Of a stretch of DNA of 64,000 bases, positions 1-9,359 are shown piece by piece. The DNA is from an uncultured Bacteroides sp. (GTDB lineage Bacteria > Bacteroidota > Bacteroidia > Bacteroidales > Bacteroidaceae), in the NCBI GenBank assembly GCA_949288585.1, contig CASEKR010000014.1, positions 1 to 64,000 on the forward strand, written 5' to 3'. How positions within the stretch are numbered: position 1 is the stretch's first letter; the number at the start of each line of letters is the position of its first letter. The notes beneath the pieces were generated by a model. It did not search any database. It was not told where the DNA came from and worked only from the letters and a program-made list of their open reading frames with translations. A program made the translations under genes and the position numbers.

Positions 1-1
1 C

Positions 2-169
2 GCCATTGCCCAATGGACGGCCACGCTGCACCCCCGTATGCCGCAAGGCCTGGGCACCGGCCTGCTCTTCACGGACAACGTGGACTATCCGCTGCACATC
101 GAGGGGGATTGCCTGTGGTGCCGGAAAGAGGGGAAGGAACCGGAGTTGCTGGATTTCTTGCGGACATAA
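2..169 (+). CDS. menC: o-succinylbenzoate synthase (MenC), C-terminal fragment
   Basis: Only the last 55 residues lie in the window. They read in frame from base 2 to a TAA at 167-169 and include GLGTGLLFTDNVDYPLHIEG. A GLGTG-(Q/L)LFTNN-type ending resembles what I know of Bacteroides o-succinylbenzoate synthases, the enolase-superfamily enzyme that dehydrates SHCHC in menaquinone synthesis. The family assignment also leans on context, since menE, the next pathway step, lies 1.5 kb downstream on the same strand. The fragment contains no catalytic lysine or metal ligands, so the call is family resemblance plus synteny. Confidence 0.6.
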   Translation, partial: AIAQWTATLHPRMPQGLGTGLLFTDNVDYPLHIEGDCLWCRKEGKEPELLDFLRT

Positions 170-182
170 ACAGAGAAACAAA

Positions 183-1649
183 ATGAAAATAGACAATCTC
201 ACTATCATAAACCACCTGATAACCGAAAAGGAAGGGGGCAAAGTAGAGTTCAAGCAAACTACCGGACAATTAGAACGCGGTATGGAAACACTATGCGCCT
301 TTCTTAATGGTGAGGGCGGCACGGTGCTGTTCGGCGTGGCGGACAACGGAAAAATCATCGGGCAGGAACTGAGCGACAAAACAAAACGGGAGATAGCAGA
401 AGCTATCCGCCTCATCGAACCGTTTGCCACAATAACAGTCGCATACGTAGGCATTCCCGATGCAAACAAATATGTTATAGTCTTAGATGCGGAGAAACAA
501 TGTTACATGCGACCTTTCATATACAAAGGGAGAGCTTACCAACGAATAGAAAGCGTCACGTCCATTATGCCGCAGGACAAATACAATCACTTGTTGATGC
601 AACGGGGCGGCAAGTATGGCTGGGAAGCATTGCCTGCCCCAGACTTGCAGATAAGTGACCTTGACGAGAACGCCATTATCGGTGCGGTACGTGCAGGAAT
701 CAACTGCGGACGCCTGCCGGAAACCACCATCCGCGAAGAAATACCCGCTATCCTTGAAAAACTCGACCTGCAACACAATGGGAAACTGAACAACGCCGCC
801 GCCGTATTGTTCGGACGTAATCTTTATAATTATCCCCAATGCTTGTTGCGGCTGGCAAGATTCAAAGGCACGACCAAAGAGGAATTCATAGACAACCAAC
901 GTCTTCAAGGAAATATCTACGTGCTGTTAGACGCAGCTATGTCGTTCTTTTTCAAGCACCTGTCATTGTCGGGGAAAATAGAAGGACTATACCGTAAAGA
1001 AGAACTGGGTATACCCTACAAGGCATTGAGAGAATGCTGTATCAACGCCTTTTGCCACAGAGCCTACCATCGTCCGGGCAGTTCGGTGGGCATCGCCATT
1101 TACGATGACCGTGTGGAAATAGAGAATAGCGGCACGTTCTCTCCCGACATGACCCTTGAAAAACTACTTGGCGGACACAGTTCCGAACCGCCCAACCTCA
1201 TCATAGCCAATGTGCTTTATAAAAGTGAACTGTTGGAAAGCTGGGGACGCGGTATCCAACTGATGATTGACGAATGCCATCGCGTCAACATACCCGCCCC
1301 TGAATTTCATACGGACGGAAGTACCGTATGGGTAATCTTCCGCTACGAGAAGGAAACGGCAGGGCAAGCATCCGACAAGCACCCGACAAGCACCCGACAA
1401 GTGCCCGACAAGCACCCGACAAGCATCATCCAGCTCATTGAAACGATAGGAGAACGCACTTGCTCGTTGAGAGAACTGATGGAACTGATGGAACTGAAAA
1501 ACAGGGAGAATTTCTTGAATAATTATCTAAGGCCTTCCCTGGAGGCCGGATTGGTGGAACCACTCTACCCAGACCAGCCCAAACACCCCAAACAAAAGTA
1601 TCGGCTTACCGAACCGGGCAAAGTCTTGCTGCAAGACAATAAAAAGTAG
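183..1649 (+). CDS. AlbA_2 (Schlafen-type) DNA-binding / ATP-binding domain protein
   Basis: The protein has 488 residues if it starts at the ATG at 183, just after menC stops; the upstream in-frame ATG at 6 lies inside menC and is rejected. Residues about 15-135 form an AlbA_2 domain (VEFKQTTG, FLNGEGGTVLFGV). Residues about 250-390 resemble the HATPase_c_4 domain of RecG-like ATP-binding proteins (ECCINAFCHRAYHRPG, ESWGRGIQ). A C-terminal winged-helix-like segment follows a repetitive Asp-Lys-His-Pro linker. Such proteins are proposed transcriptional regulators or defence-associated factors; the real function is unknown. It sits between menC and menE, and its AT-richer codon use differs from both neighbours, suggesting insertion into the menaquinone operon. 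The spacer to menE is 20 bp, so co-transcription is likely. Confidence 0.75.
   Translation: MKIDNLTIINHLITEKEGGKVEFKQTTGQLERGMETLCAFLNGEGGTVLFGVADNGKIIGQELSDKTKREIAEAIRLIEPFATITVAYVGIPDANKYVIVLDAEKQCYMRPFIYKGRAYQRIESVTSIMPQDKYNHLLMQRGGKYGWEALPAPDLQISDLDENAIIGAVRAGINCGRLPETTIREEIPAILEKLDLQHNGKLNNAAAVLFGRNLYNYPQCLLRLARFKGTTKEEFIDNQRLQGNIYVLLDAAMSFFFKHLSLSGKIEGLYRKEELGIPYKALRECCINAFCHRAYHRPGSSVGIAIYDDRVEIENSGTFSPDMTLEKLLGGHSSEPPNLIIANVLYKSELLESWGRGIQLMIDECHRVNIPAPEFHTDGSTVWVIFRYEKETAGQASDKHPTSTRQVPDKHPTSIIQLIETIGERTCSLRELMELMELKNRENFLNNYLRPSLEAGLVEPLYPDQPKHPKQKYRLTEPGKVLLQDNKK
1371..1425 (+). repeat. Five tandem copies of an 11-bp unit inside the AlbA_2 gene
   Basis: Five consecutive units of about CCCGACAAGCA start at 1371, 1382, 1393, 1404 and 1415. 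The first has T for C at its first base, and the third ends TG instead of CA. Eleven is not a multiple of three, so gain or loss of one unit shifts the frame ahead of the C-terminal domain. The repeat encodes the linker between the ATPase-like and winged-helix parts. Confidence 0.9.
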
Positions 1650-1669
1650 AATTAAAATTTCCAACTGAC

Positions 1670-2782
1670 ATGACTCGCTTCATCACCGACATAGAACAGC
1701 AAACCATCACCATCGACGGCTGCACCTACACCGCCGACGACTGCCGCGAAAGACTGTACGAAGACTTCTGCCGCCTCCACGGCACGGACAGCTTCCACGC
1801 CCGCCTGGCGGAGTTCCTCCAAGAATGGTTCGATGCTTCGGACACAGTGCGCGTGCATACCTCCGGCTCCACCGGCACGCCGAAGGAACTGCGGGTGGAG
1901 AAACGCCGCATGATGGCATCAGCCATGATGACCGTGGATTTCCTGGGATTACAGAAGGGAGACACCGCCCTCCTCTGCATGCCCCTGCAATACATAGCGG
2001 GCAAGATGGTCGTGGTGCGTTCCTTGGTGGCGGGGCTGAACCTGCTGCCCGTCACTCCTTCGGGACACCCGCTGAAGAACCTGCCCGAGGCACCCGTCTT
2101 CACGGCCATGATACCGATGCAGGTGTTCAACGCCCTCCAAGTGCCTGCCGAACAAGCCCTGCTGAAGGATGTCCGCCAACTGATTATCGGCGGAGGAAGC
2201 ATTGATGCCTCCTTGGGCGAGGCCCTGAAAACCTTCCCCCACGCCGTGTGGAGCACCTACGGCATGACGGAGACGCTGTCCCACATCGCCATGCGCCGCC
2301 TGAACGGCCCGGAAGCCTCGGAGTGGTACACCCCTTTCCCCGGCGTGGACACCTCCTTGGGAACAGACGGCAACCTGGTTATCCACGCCCCGGCGGTGAA
2401 CCCCGACGAACTGCCCACCAACGACTTGGCGGAGTTTGACGCCCAAGGCCGCTTCCGCATCCTGGGACGGCGGGACAACATCGTCAACACGGGCGGCGTG
2501 AAAGTACAAATCGAGCAGGTGGAAGACGCCTTGCGCCCCCGCCTGCCCTTTCCGTTTGCCATCACCTCCGTGCCCGATGCCAAATTCGGCGAACGCATCG
2601 TGCTGTTGGTGGAAAACGCCCGGACGGACGACCCGCTCCTTTCGCAAGCCATCGCCGCCCTGCCCCCGTATTGGCGGCCCAAACAGGTGTTCAGCGTTTC
2701 CCAACTACCCCAAACGGGGACAGGGAAACCCGACCGGGCGACTGCACGGCAACTGGCGCGGGGATTGGCAAAAGAGAAATAA
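1670..2782 (+). CDS. menE: o-succinylbenzoate--CoA ligase (MenE-like, AMP-binding)
   Basis: This 370-residue acyl-adenylate-forming enzyme activates o-succinylbenzoate with ATP and CoA, the step before MenB in menaquinone biosynthesis, in the cytosol. The ATP-binding loop TSGSTGTPK is at residues 64-72, the adenylation motif YGMTE at 197-201, and the hinge GRRDN at 266-270 followed by NTGGVKV. The C-terminal TGTGKPDR carries the usual catalytic lysine. It is shorter than the roughly 450-500-residue proteobacterial or Bacillus enzymes; short MenE forms are common in Bacteroidetes. It ends 5 bp from the stop of the convergent miaB. A generic AMP ligase is the alternative, but the menC neighbour makes MenE the best call. 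Confidence 0.88.
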   Translation: MTRFITDIEQQTITIDGCTYTADDCRERLYEDFCRLHGTDSFHARLAEFLQEWFDASDTVRVHTSGSTGTPKELRVEKRRMMASAMMTVDFLGLQKGDTALLCMPLQYIAGKMVVVRSLVAGLNLLPVTPSGHPLKNLPEAPVFTAMIPMQVFNALQVPAEQALLKDVRQLIIGGGSIDASLGEALKTFPHAVWSTYGMTETLSHIAMRRLNGPEASEWYTPFPGVDTSLGTDGNLVIHAPAVNPDELPTNDLAEFDAQGRFRILGRRDNIVNTGGVKVQIEQVEDALRPRLPFPFAITSVPDAKFGERIVLLVENARTDDPLLSQAIAALPPYWRPKQVFSVSQLPQTGTGKPDRATARQLARGLAKEK

Positions 2783-2787
2783 TATAA

Positions 2788-4164
<1,377 letters not shown>

Positions 4165-4192
4165 ATCACGCAATATTGTTGGTTTTCGGGGA

Positions 4193-4200
4193 CAAAGATA
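4193..4200 (-). promoter_or_regulatory. Bacteroides-type -7 element for miaB
   Basis: CAAAGATA on the plus strand reads TATCTTTG on the minus strand and matches TAnnTTTG. It lies 29 nt upstream of the miaB ATG. Confidence 0.6.
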
Positions 4201-4360
4201 CGGCTTCGGCGGCACATTCGGGTAACTTTGCTTTAATTTGTGTTAACTCTATGAAGTTTTTCTTACGTTAATTTGGTGTAATGAAGAAAAATCCGGACTT
4301 TTGTCCGCTGAAAGAAACATTAGATTTTTTCATAGTTAAGGTTTAGGTTAAAAAGATGAA

Positions 4361-4386
4361 GGGGAGCTGTGAAGCTGCCCTTTTTT
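4361..4386 (+). terminator. Hairpin followed by six T, possible rho-independent terminator
   Basis: GGGGAGC (4361-4367) pairs with GCTGCCC (4374-4380) with one mismatch around a 6-nt loop, followed by TTTTTT at 4381-4386. No plus-strand gene lies directly upstream, because miaB reads away, so it may end a short untranslated transcript or be fortuitous. I see no coding region in the stretch from 4201 to 4360. Confidence 0.4.
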
Positions 4387-4467
4387 CATGCCCGGCTCCT
4401 TCCTTCGCAAGGCCTTCATACACAGTCCCTTCTGCCCATCCCCGCTCCTACCCCTTGAAACGCTTGC

Positions 4468-4533
4468 CCCGAGTGCGGCGTTCATTTCTCCCGAGTGCGG
4501 CAAACGTAAACCCCGGGTGCGGCGTTCGCAAAC
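4468..4533 (+). repeat. 22-bp tandem array, locus 1 (3 units)
   Basis: Units start at 4468, 4490 and 4512 with exact 22-bp spacing. The first 12 bases are CCCGAGTGCGGC (CCCGGGTGCGGC in the third); the following 10 bases vary (GTTCATTTCT, AAACGTAAAC, GTTCGCAAAC). The array lies 74 bp upstream of the -7 element of the next plus-strand gene. The same array occurs near 10.8, 18.2 and 28.65 kb. Confidence 0.93.
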
Positions 4534-4606
4534 GCCTTCCGGAATCTCTCCGCCGGCCGTTTTTAATTTTTAATTATCTATCCTTAATTTAACCGGAAAT
4601 ATTCCT

Positions 4607-4614
4607 TAACTTTG
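4607..4614 (+). promoter_or_regulatory. -7 element for the gene at 4641
   Basis: TAACTTTG matches TAnnTTTG and lies 26 nt upstream of the ATG, in AT-rich DNA. Confidence 0.6.
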
Positions 4615-4640
4615 GGCGGAAAAACCAGAGCTTTTGCCGT

Positions 4641-5030
4641 ATGGAAGATTTACTGAAATTTTTACTTGTGGCTGCCACCGTGGTAATCGCCATCGTCAAA
4701 CACGTCCAAGACAACGCGAAAAAGAAAGCGGCACAGAAGCCGCCCAGCCCGACGGCCGGACCCGTCCCGCCCTTCTCCGCCCCCGAAGAAGCGGACGAGA
4801 CCTACGGCGGCTACATCCCCGCCGGGCCAGCCCCCGAGCCGGAAGCACCCGTCCGGCCCAAACCCGTGGCACGCCCCGAAGGCCGGCGCACCACCCCGCA
4901 AAAGCCCCTGCAAACCGCCCCTGCCCCCGGCGCACTGCCCGAAACGGACGACGCGGACTACCAACTCCGCTCGCCCGAGGACGTGAGGCGCGCCATCGTC
5001 TGGAGCGAAATACTGAACCGCAAATACTGA
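4641..5030 (+). CDS. Small membrane-anchored proline-rich protein, unknown function
   Basis: The protein has 129 residues. Residues about 4-20 form one hydrophobic helix (LLKFLLVAATVVIAIV), followed by a basic stretch (NAKKKAAQK), which suggests that the bulk is cytoplasmic. The middle (residues about 35-105) is low-complexity and rich in Pro, Ala and Glu. It ends in a more ordered segment that finishes with WSEILNRKY. I recall that ending from short uncharacterised Bacteroidales proteins, but cannot name a family. It has its own promoter and is followed 46 bp later by the CoA-transferase gene, so the two may be co-transcribed. The C-terminal motif may be the conserved, functional part, with the middle acting as a tether. 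Confidence 0.7.
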   Translation: MEDLLKFLLVAATVVIAIVKHVQDNAKKKAAQKPPSPTAGPVPPFSAPEEADETYGGYIPAGPAPEPEAPVRPKPVARPEGRRTTPQKPLQTAPAPGALPETDDADYQLRSPEDVRRAIVWSEILNRKY

Positions 5031-5076
5031 AGAACAACCGGAATATTCACATTAAAATATAAAACAGAACAAAATC

Positions 5077-6573
5077 ATGGCACTCAACTACATCTCGGCA
5101 GCAGAAGCTGCCAGCCTCATCAAGCACGGCTATAACATCGGACTCAGTGGATTCACACCCGCCGGAACTGCTAAAGCCGTCACCGCCGAACTGGCCAAGA
5201 TAGCAGAAGCGGAACACACAGCCGGACGGCCCTTCCAAGTGGGCATCTTCACCGGAGCCTCGACGGGCGACTCGTGCGACGGCGTGCTGTCGCGGGCCAA
5301 AGCCATCCGCTACCGCGCCCCCTACACCACGAACACCGACTTCCGCAAAGCCGTGAACAACGGAGAAATCGCCTACAACGACATCCACCTCTCGCAAATG
5401 GCGCAGGAACTGCGCTACGGATTCATGGGCAAAGTCGACGTGGCCATCATCGAAGCCTGCGAAGTCACCGAGGACGGGAAAATCTACCTGACCGCCGCCG
5501 GAGGCATCGCGCCCACCGTGTGCCGCCTGGCCGAGAGAATCATCGTCGAGCTGAACGCTGCCCACAGCAAGGCGGCGATGGGCCTGCATGATGTCTACGA
5601 ACCGCTCGACCCGCCCTGCCGCCGCGAGATTCCCATCTACAAACCCAGCGACCGCATCGGCAGCACCTACATCAAGGTCGACCCGAAGAAGATAGTCGGC
5701 GTGGTTGAAACCAACTGGCCCGACGAAGCCCGCTCGTTCGCCGCTTCCGACCCGCTGACCGACCGCATCGGCCGGAACGTGGCCGACTTCCTGGCAGCCG
5801 ACATGAAGCGCGGCATCATCCCCTCCACGTTCCTCCCGCTCCAGTCGGGCGTGGGCAACATCGCCAACGCCGTGCTCAGCGCACTGGGACATGACAAGAC
5901 CATCCCGCCCTTCGAGATGTACACCGAAGTCATCCAGAACTCCGTCATCGGGCTTATCCGCGAGGGACGCATCAAGTTCGGCAGCGCCTGCTCGCTGACG
6001 GTGACCAACGATTGCCTGCAAGGCATCTACGACGACATGGACTTCTTCCGCGACAAGCTCGTGCTCCGCCCGTCCGAAATCTCCAACAGCCCCGAAGTCG
6101 TGCGCCGACTGGGCATCATCTCCATCAACACGGCCATCGAGGCCGACATCTACGGAAACGTCAACTCCACGCACATCGGCGGCACCCGGATGATGAACGG
6201 CATCGGCGGAAGCGGCGACTTCACGCGCAACGCCTACATATCTATCTTCACCTGTCCTTCGGTGGCCAAGGAAGGACGCATCAGCGCCATCGTGCCCATG
6301 GTTTCCCACCACGACCATTCGGAGCATGACGTCAACGTCATCGTCACCGAGCAAGGCGTAGCCGACCTGCGCGGCAAGAGTCCGAAGGAAAGGGCGCAAG
6401 CCATCATCGAGCACTGCGTGCACCCGGACTACAAGAACATCCTTTGGGACTACCTCAAACTGACCGACGGCAAGTCGCAGACGCCCCACGCCATCCAAGC
6501 GGCACTGGGGATGCACGCCGAACTGGCCAAGAGCGGCGACATGCGCAACACGGACTGGAGCCTCTACGCTTAG
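5077..6573 (+). CDS. Acetyl-CoA hydrolase/transferase family: succinyl-CoA:acetate/propionate CoA-transferase
   Basis: This 498-residue class I CoA-transferase (Cat1/AarC/ScpC type) swaps CoA between acyl-CoA and a carboxylate in the cytosol. In Bacteroides fermentation it would link succinyl-CoA with acetate or propionate. Family features are GVGNIANAV at residues 258-266 (CoA-binding loop) and MYTEVIQ with the presumed catalytic glutamate E284, and the length is typical (about 500). The ATG at 5077 is the first in frame and has no overlap upstream. Acetyl-CoA hydrolase or butyryl-CoA:acetate transferase activity cannot be excluded from sequence. It ends 68 bp from the convergent PBP4 gene. 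Confidence 0.88.
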   Translation: MALNYISAAEAASLIKHGYNIGLSGFTPAGTAKAVTAELAKIAEAEHTAGRPFQVGIFTGASTGDSCDGVLSRAKAIRYRAPYTTNTDFRKAVNNGEIAYNDIHLSQMAQELRYGFMGKVDVAIIEACEVTEDGKIYLTAAGGIAPTVCRLAERIIVELNAAHSKAAMGLHDVYEPLDPPCRREIPIYKPSDRIGSTYIKVDPKKIVGVVETNWPDEARSFAASDPLTDRIGRNVADFLAADMKRGIIPSTFLPLQSGVGNIANAVLSALGHDKTIPPFEMYTEVIQNSVIGLIREGRIKFGSACSLTVTNDCLQGIYDDMDFFRDKLVLRPSEISNSPEVVRRLGIISINTAIEADIYGNVNSTHIGGTRMMNGIGGSGDFTRNAYISIFTCPSVAKEGRISAIVPMVSHHDHSEHDVNVIVTEQGVADLRGKSPKERAQAIIEHCVHPDYKNILWDYLKLTDGKSQTPHAIQAALGMHAELAKSGDMRNTDWSLYA

Positions 6574-6641
6574 AAGCATCGCTCCTGCCCAGCGGACAAA
6601 CAGATTACTCGAAAGCCTGCCTGCGCGCGCCCTTCGCGGAA

Positions 6642-8117
6642 CTACGGGCAATGCACAACCAACGCATTGCACAGCGCATCCTGAAGGGCGCGCGCCCGTC
6701 GGCCGGACAGCACGTTCTGGTTCATGACGGCGAAGGCCAGCCAATGCCCGTTCTTTGCTTGGAGGTATCCCGCCAGGCAGTTAATGCCCGTGTAAGAACC
6801 AGTCTTGGCATAGACGCGTTTGTAGGAAGGAGTGCCGCGCCCCAGGCGGTACTTCAGCGTGCCGTCCACGCCGCCCACGGGCAACGCCTTGTAGAGTTTG
6901 CTGAAAATCTTGCTGTCCGCATAGGCATAGCGCAGGAAGGACACCAGCAGTTCGGGAGAAAGGTAGTCGTAGTGGGAGAGTCCGCAGCCGTCGGCCACGC
7001 GATAGCCGGCCGGATTGTGCCCCAGTTGCTCCATCAGTTCCCTGACCGCCCGGACGGCATCCTTGACGCGGACGGGGCGATGGCCCGTGTGGTGCAGACC
7101 TAAACGGCAGAAGACGGCCTCGGCGTTCAGGTTGTCGCTCTCCTTCATCATTTCGTCCAGCACGCGCTGCGCGGAGGTCTCGTGCACGGCCAGCAGGGTA
7201 CAAAGGCTGTCGCGCCGCAGCGGGGCGAAGTCGTAAAGGCTGTCCGGCGTCGCTTGCGAAGCGTGGATGCCCTGCGAAGAGAGGCGTTCGGCGAAGGTGT
7301 GCATGAAGAAGTCCTGCGACGAATACAGGTTGAGCGTGCGCGTCTGGCGGCCGACGACGTTGCCCGACACCCGAATCTCGTTGCTGTTCTCCATCCACGG
7401 ACGGGTGACGCGCAAGGGGCCGGCCGAGGGCACGCGGGTGCGCGCCGTATTCTTTATAGTATAATAGGTAGAGGCGGGGAGAACCGTCACCCGGGCCGTG
7501 TCGCCCGCCTGCCCCGGCTCGACCGAAACCTCGACAACCCCCTTGTTCAGCATCAGCGGCGACAGATAGGGCTGGAAGGAAGCCGGATTGTCGTCCCACA
7601 GCCAGCCGCTGCCCCAGTAGAGCGAGTCCTTCATCGAAACATCGCCCCGGATGCGCCCCGTCACGACGGAGAATGGCGCGCGTCGCGCCGTAGCTGCCAC
7701 CAAAGAGTCGAGGTCTTCATCGTCCAGTTCGGGGTCGAACCCGCCGACCACATAGAGGTCGCCGTGCAGAGTGTCGCCCTCTATTTGCCCCTGGCACCAC
7801 ACCTCCGTGCGGAACGGTTCGTCAAAGCGGGATTCGGACAGAGCGGCAATGGCAGTTACCAACTTCATGGTCGAGGCGGGACGCGACAGGCATCCGGCTC
7901 TATACTCATAGAGCGGGCGGTTCGCCGTGAGGTCATACACGGCGATGCCCACGTCCGAGCCTTGCGGCAGGCGGGCGGCGACGAGGGAATCGAGGCGGGC
8001 GGCCAAGGCAGAATCGGGTAGGGCAGCACCTGCGGAACGCTCCAATCTCCCTTCCTGCGCAGGCAACGAAACCCAGCACAACAGCAGCAATCCCAATGAA
8101 AAGAGCAACTTCCTCAT
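6642..8117 (-). CDS. dacB: D-alanyl-D-alanine carboxypeptidase/endopeptidase (PBP4, DacB family, peptidase S13)
   Basis: This 491-residue exported penicillin-binding protein trims or cleaves peptidoglycan stem peptides in the periplasm. A signal peptide covers residues 1-21 (MRKLLFSLGL, cleavage near LPAQ). The catalytic motifs are S82-T-M-K85 (SxxK), S327-D-N329 (SxN) and K438-T-G440 (KTG), all intact, with the large S13 insert between the first and second. The ATG at 8117 overlaps the stop of the thioredoxin-like lipoprotein gene as ATGA, indicating translational coupling; the longer ORF from 8318 lies inside that gene and is rejected. Confidence 0.93.
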   Translation of the reverse strand: MRKLLFSLGLLLLCWVSLPAQEGRLERSAGAALPDSALAARLDSLVAARLPQGSDVGIAVYDLTANRPLYEYRAGCLSRPASTMKLVTAIAALSESRFDEPFRTEVWCQGQIEGDTLHGDLYVVGGFDPELDDEDLDSLVAATARRAPFSVVTGRIRGDVSMKDSLYWGSGWLWDDNPASFQPYLSPLMLNKGVVEVSVEPGQAGDTARVTVLPASTYYTIKNTARTRVPSAGPLRVTRPWMENSNEIRVSGNVVGRQTRTLNLYSSQDFFMHTFAERLSSQGIHASQATPDSLYDFAPLRRDSLCTLLAVHETSAQRVLDEMMKESDNLNAEAVFCRLGLHHTGHRPVRVKDAVRAVRELMEQLGHNPAGYRVADGCGLSHYDYLSPELLVSFLRYAYADSKIFSKLYKALPVGGVDGTLKYRLGRGTPSYKRVYAKTGSYTGINCLAGYLQAKNGHWLAFAVMNQNVLSGRRARALQDALCNALVVHCP

Positions 8118-9316
8118 CGTAAAACCTCCTCTATCTTCCGGCGAAGACTGCCCTTGCCATATCCAGTCCAAGTATCCAGCACTATCCCGTCCGGAGAAAT
8201 GAGCACGTAGTGCGGAATGCCCTGCACACCGTAGGCGGCAGCCAGCCCTTCTCCGTCGTGACGCAGCTCGTTCCACTGGTTTCCCTTCATTCCCTTCTCG
8301 GTGAGGAACTTTTTCCATGCCTCTTCGGGGTCTGAACTGATGCTAACGACGGCCAGCCGGTCGGCATAGTCGGCAGTGATTTCTTCCAGTTCGGGAATGG
8401 AGCGCAGGCAAGGGCCGCATCCCTGGCTCCAGAAGTCGAGCAGGATGTACTTCCCGCTGAACTCGGCTAAGAAGTGCCGGTTGCCATCGGCATCAAAAGC
8501 CGGACTGTCGTACATCTTCTCGCCCACCTTCACCGTGGGGGAAGGGTACAACAGATGGTACACGCGCTTGCCGGCGGGCATCTGCTTCACGGAGTCGGGT
8601 AACGTCCCGTACAATTCTTTCAAGGGTTCGGCCAAGGCGACAAAGTCCTTAAACTCGTCATACTTGGGAGCGGCAGACAAGATACCGGCATACGTTTTCA
8701 GGTTATCCATCCACACCTTCGAAAGCGGGGCTGTCTTCATGCACTCCACTTGCCGCCGTGCTATTTCAAATTGCAAGGGGTCCGAAAGGCGGCGGATGGA
8801 ATCGACTTGGGTCCATATTTCTTCCGGAAAAGCCGAGTTCTCTTTCTGCATTTCGCGGTGCATCTGCATGAGCAAGTCTTTTTCGGCCGCACTGTATGCC
8901 TGCTGCTTCTCCAGCACCTCGCGCGCGCAGTCGACGAAGCGTGTTTCTTCCTGCTGTTCGAACAAGTCGCTCTTCACGTTCCAGAGAGCGAAGAGTTTCC
9001 CGCTTCCGCTCACCTCTATCCGCCTGCCCGGAGCCGCCCACACCGTCAGCCAGGTATTGGGGAAGCCCGGTTCGTCCGACATGATGCCGAAGCGTTTCAA
9101 TGTGGAGATAGTATCCCGGAAGGTGAACTTTCCGCCCATCAGGGTGTCTTGCCGCACTACTTGCAACAGGTTGGCGTTCATGTCATACAACGCTATGACG
9201 GTGCTGTCCGGCACTCCTTCCAGACGTCCTTCTATCAAATACTCGTTGTCGGGCACCGACGGCGCGCAGGCGGCCAGGAGTCCTGCGGCGCAAAGGCCTC
9301 CTAAAATCTTTTTCAT
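8114..9316 (-). CDS. TlpA-like thioredoxin-family lipoprotein (DUF4369-like N-terminus)
   Basis: The protein has 400 residues. The lipobox LLAAC (C17) predicts a lipoprotein facing the periplasm. The N-terminal about 100 residues resemble the DUF4369 domain usual in Bacteroidetes TlpA-like proteins. A helical middle follows, and a C-terminal thioredoxin fold carries CGPC near residue 300 (DFWSQGCGPCLRSIP) and a cis-Pro region QGIPHYVL. It probably reduces or oxidises periplasmic thiols; the substrate is unknown. The ATG at 9316 is chosen because it directly precedes the signal sequence. It is coupled to dacB downstream and lies 43 bp after lpdA, so the three are probably one operon. Confidence 0.88.
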   Translation of the reverse strand: MKKILGGLCAAGLLAACAPSVPDNEYLIEGRLEGVPDSTVIALYDMNANLLQVVRQDTLMGGKFTFRDTISTLKRFGIMSDEPGFPNTWLTVWAAPGRRIEVSGSGKLFALWNVKSDLFEQQEETRFVDCAREVLEKQQAYSAAEKDLLMQMHREMQKENSAFPEEIWTQVDSIRRLSDPLQFEIARRQVECMKTAPLSKVWMDNLKTYAGILSAAPKYDEFKDFVALAEPLKELYGTLPDSVKQMPAGKRVYHLLYPSPTVKVGEKMYDSPAFDADGNRHFLAEFSGKYILLDFWSQGCGPCLRSIPELEEITADYADRLAVVSISSDPEEAWKKFLTEKGMKGNQWNELRHDGEGLAAAYGVQGIPHYVLISPDGIVLDTWTGYGKGSLRRKIEEVLR

Positions 9317-9359
9317 TTCTTTACTTATTATATAGTCTATCCGTTGATTCAATCTTTCT

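Noticed and set aside
6..182. N-terminal extension of the AlbA_2 protein from an ATG at base 6
   Set aside because: These codons overlap the in-frame end of menC in another frame, and the AlbA_2 domain begins right after the ATG at 183.
4356..4592. Plus-strand ORF of 78 codons
   Set aside because: It runs through the terminator-like hairpin and the 22-bp array; its composition is simply that of the repeat, and no start signal precedes it.
5047..6744. 565-codon minus-strand ORF opposite the CoA-transferase
   Set aside because: Antisense shadow with low-complexity Val/Asp/Ala/Gly composition and no family features.
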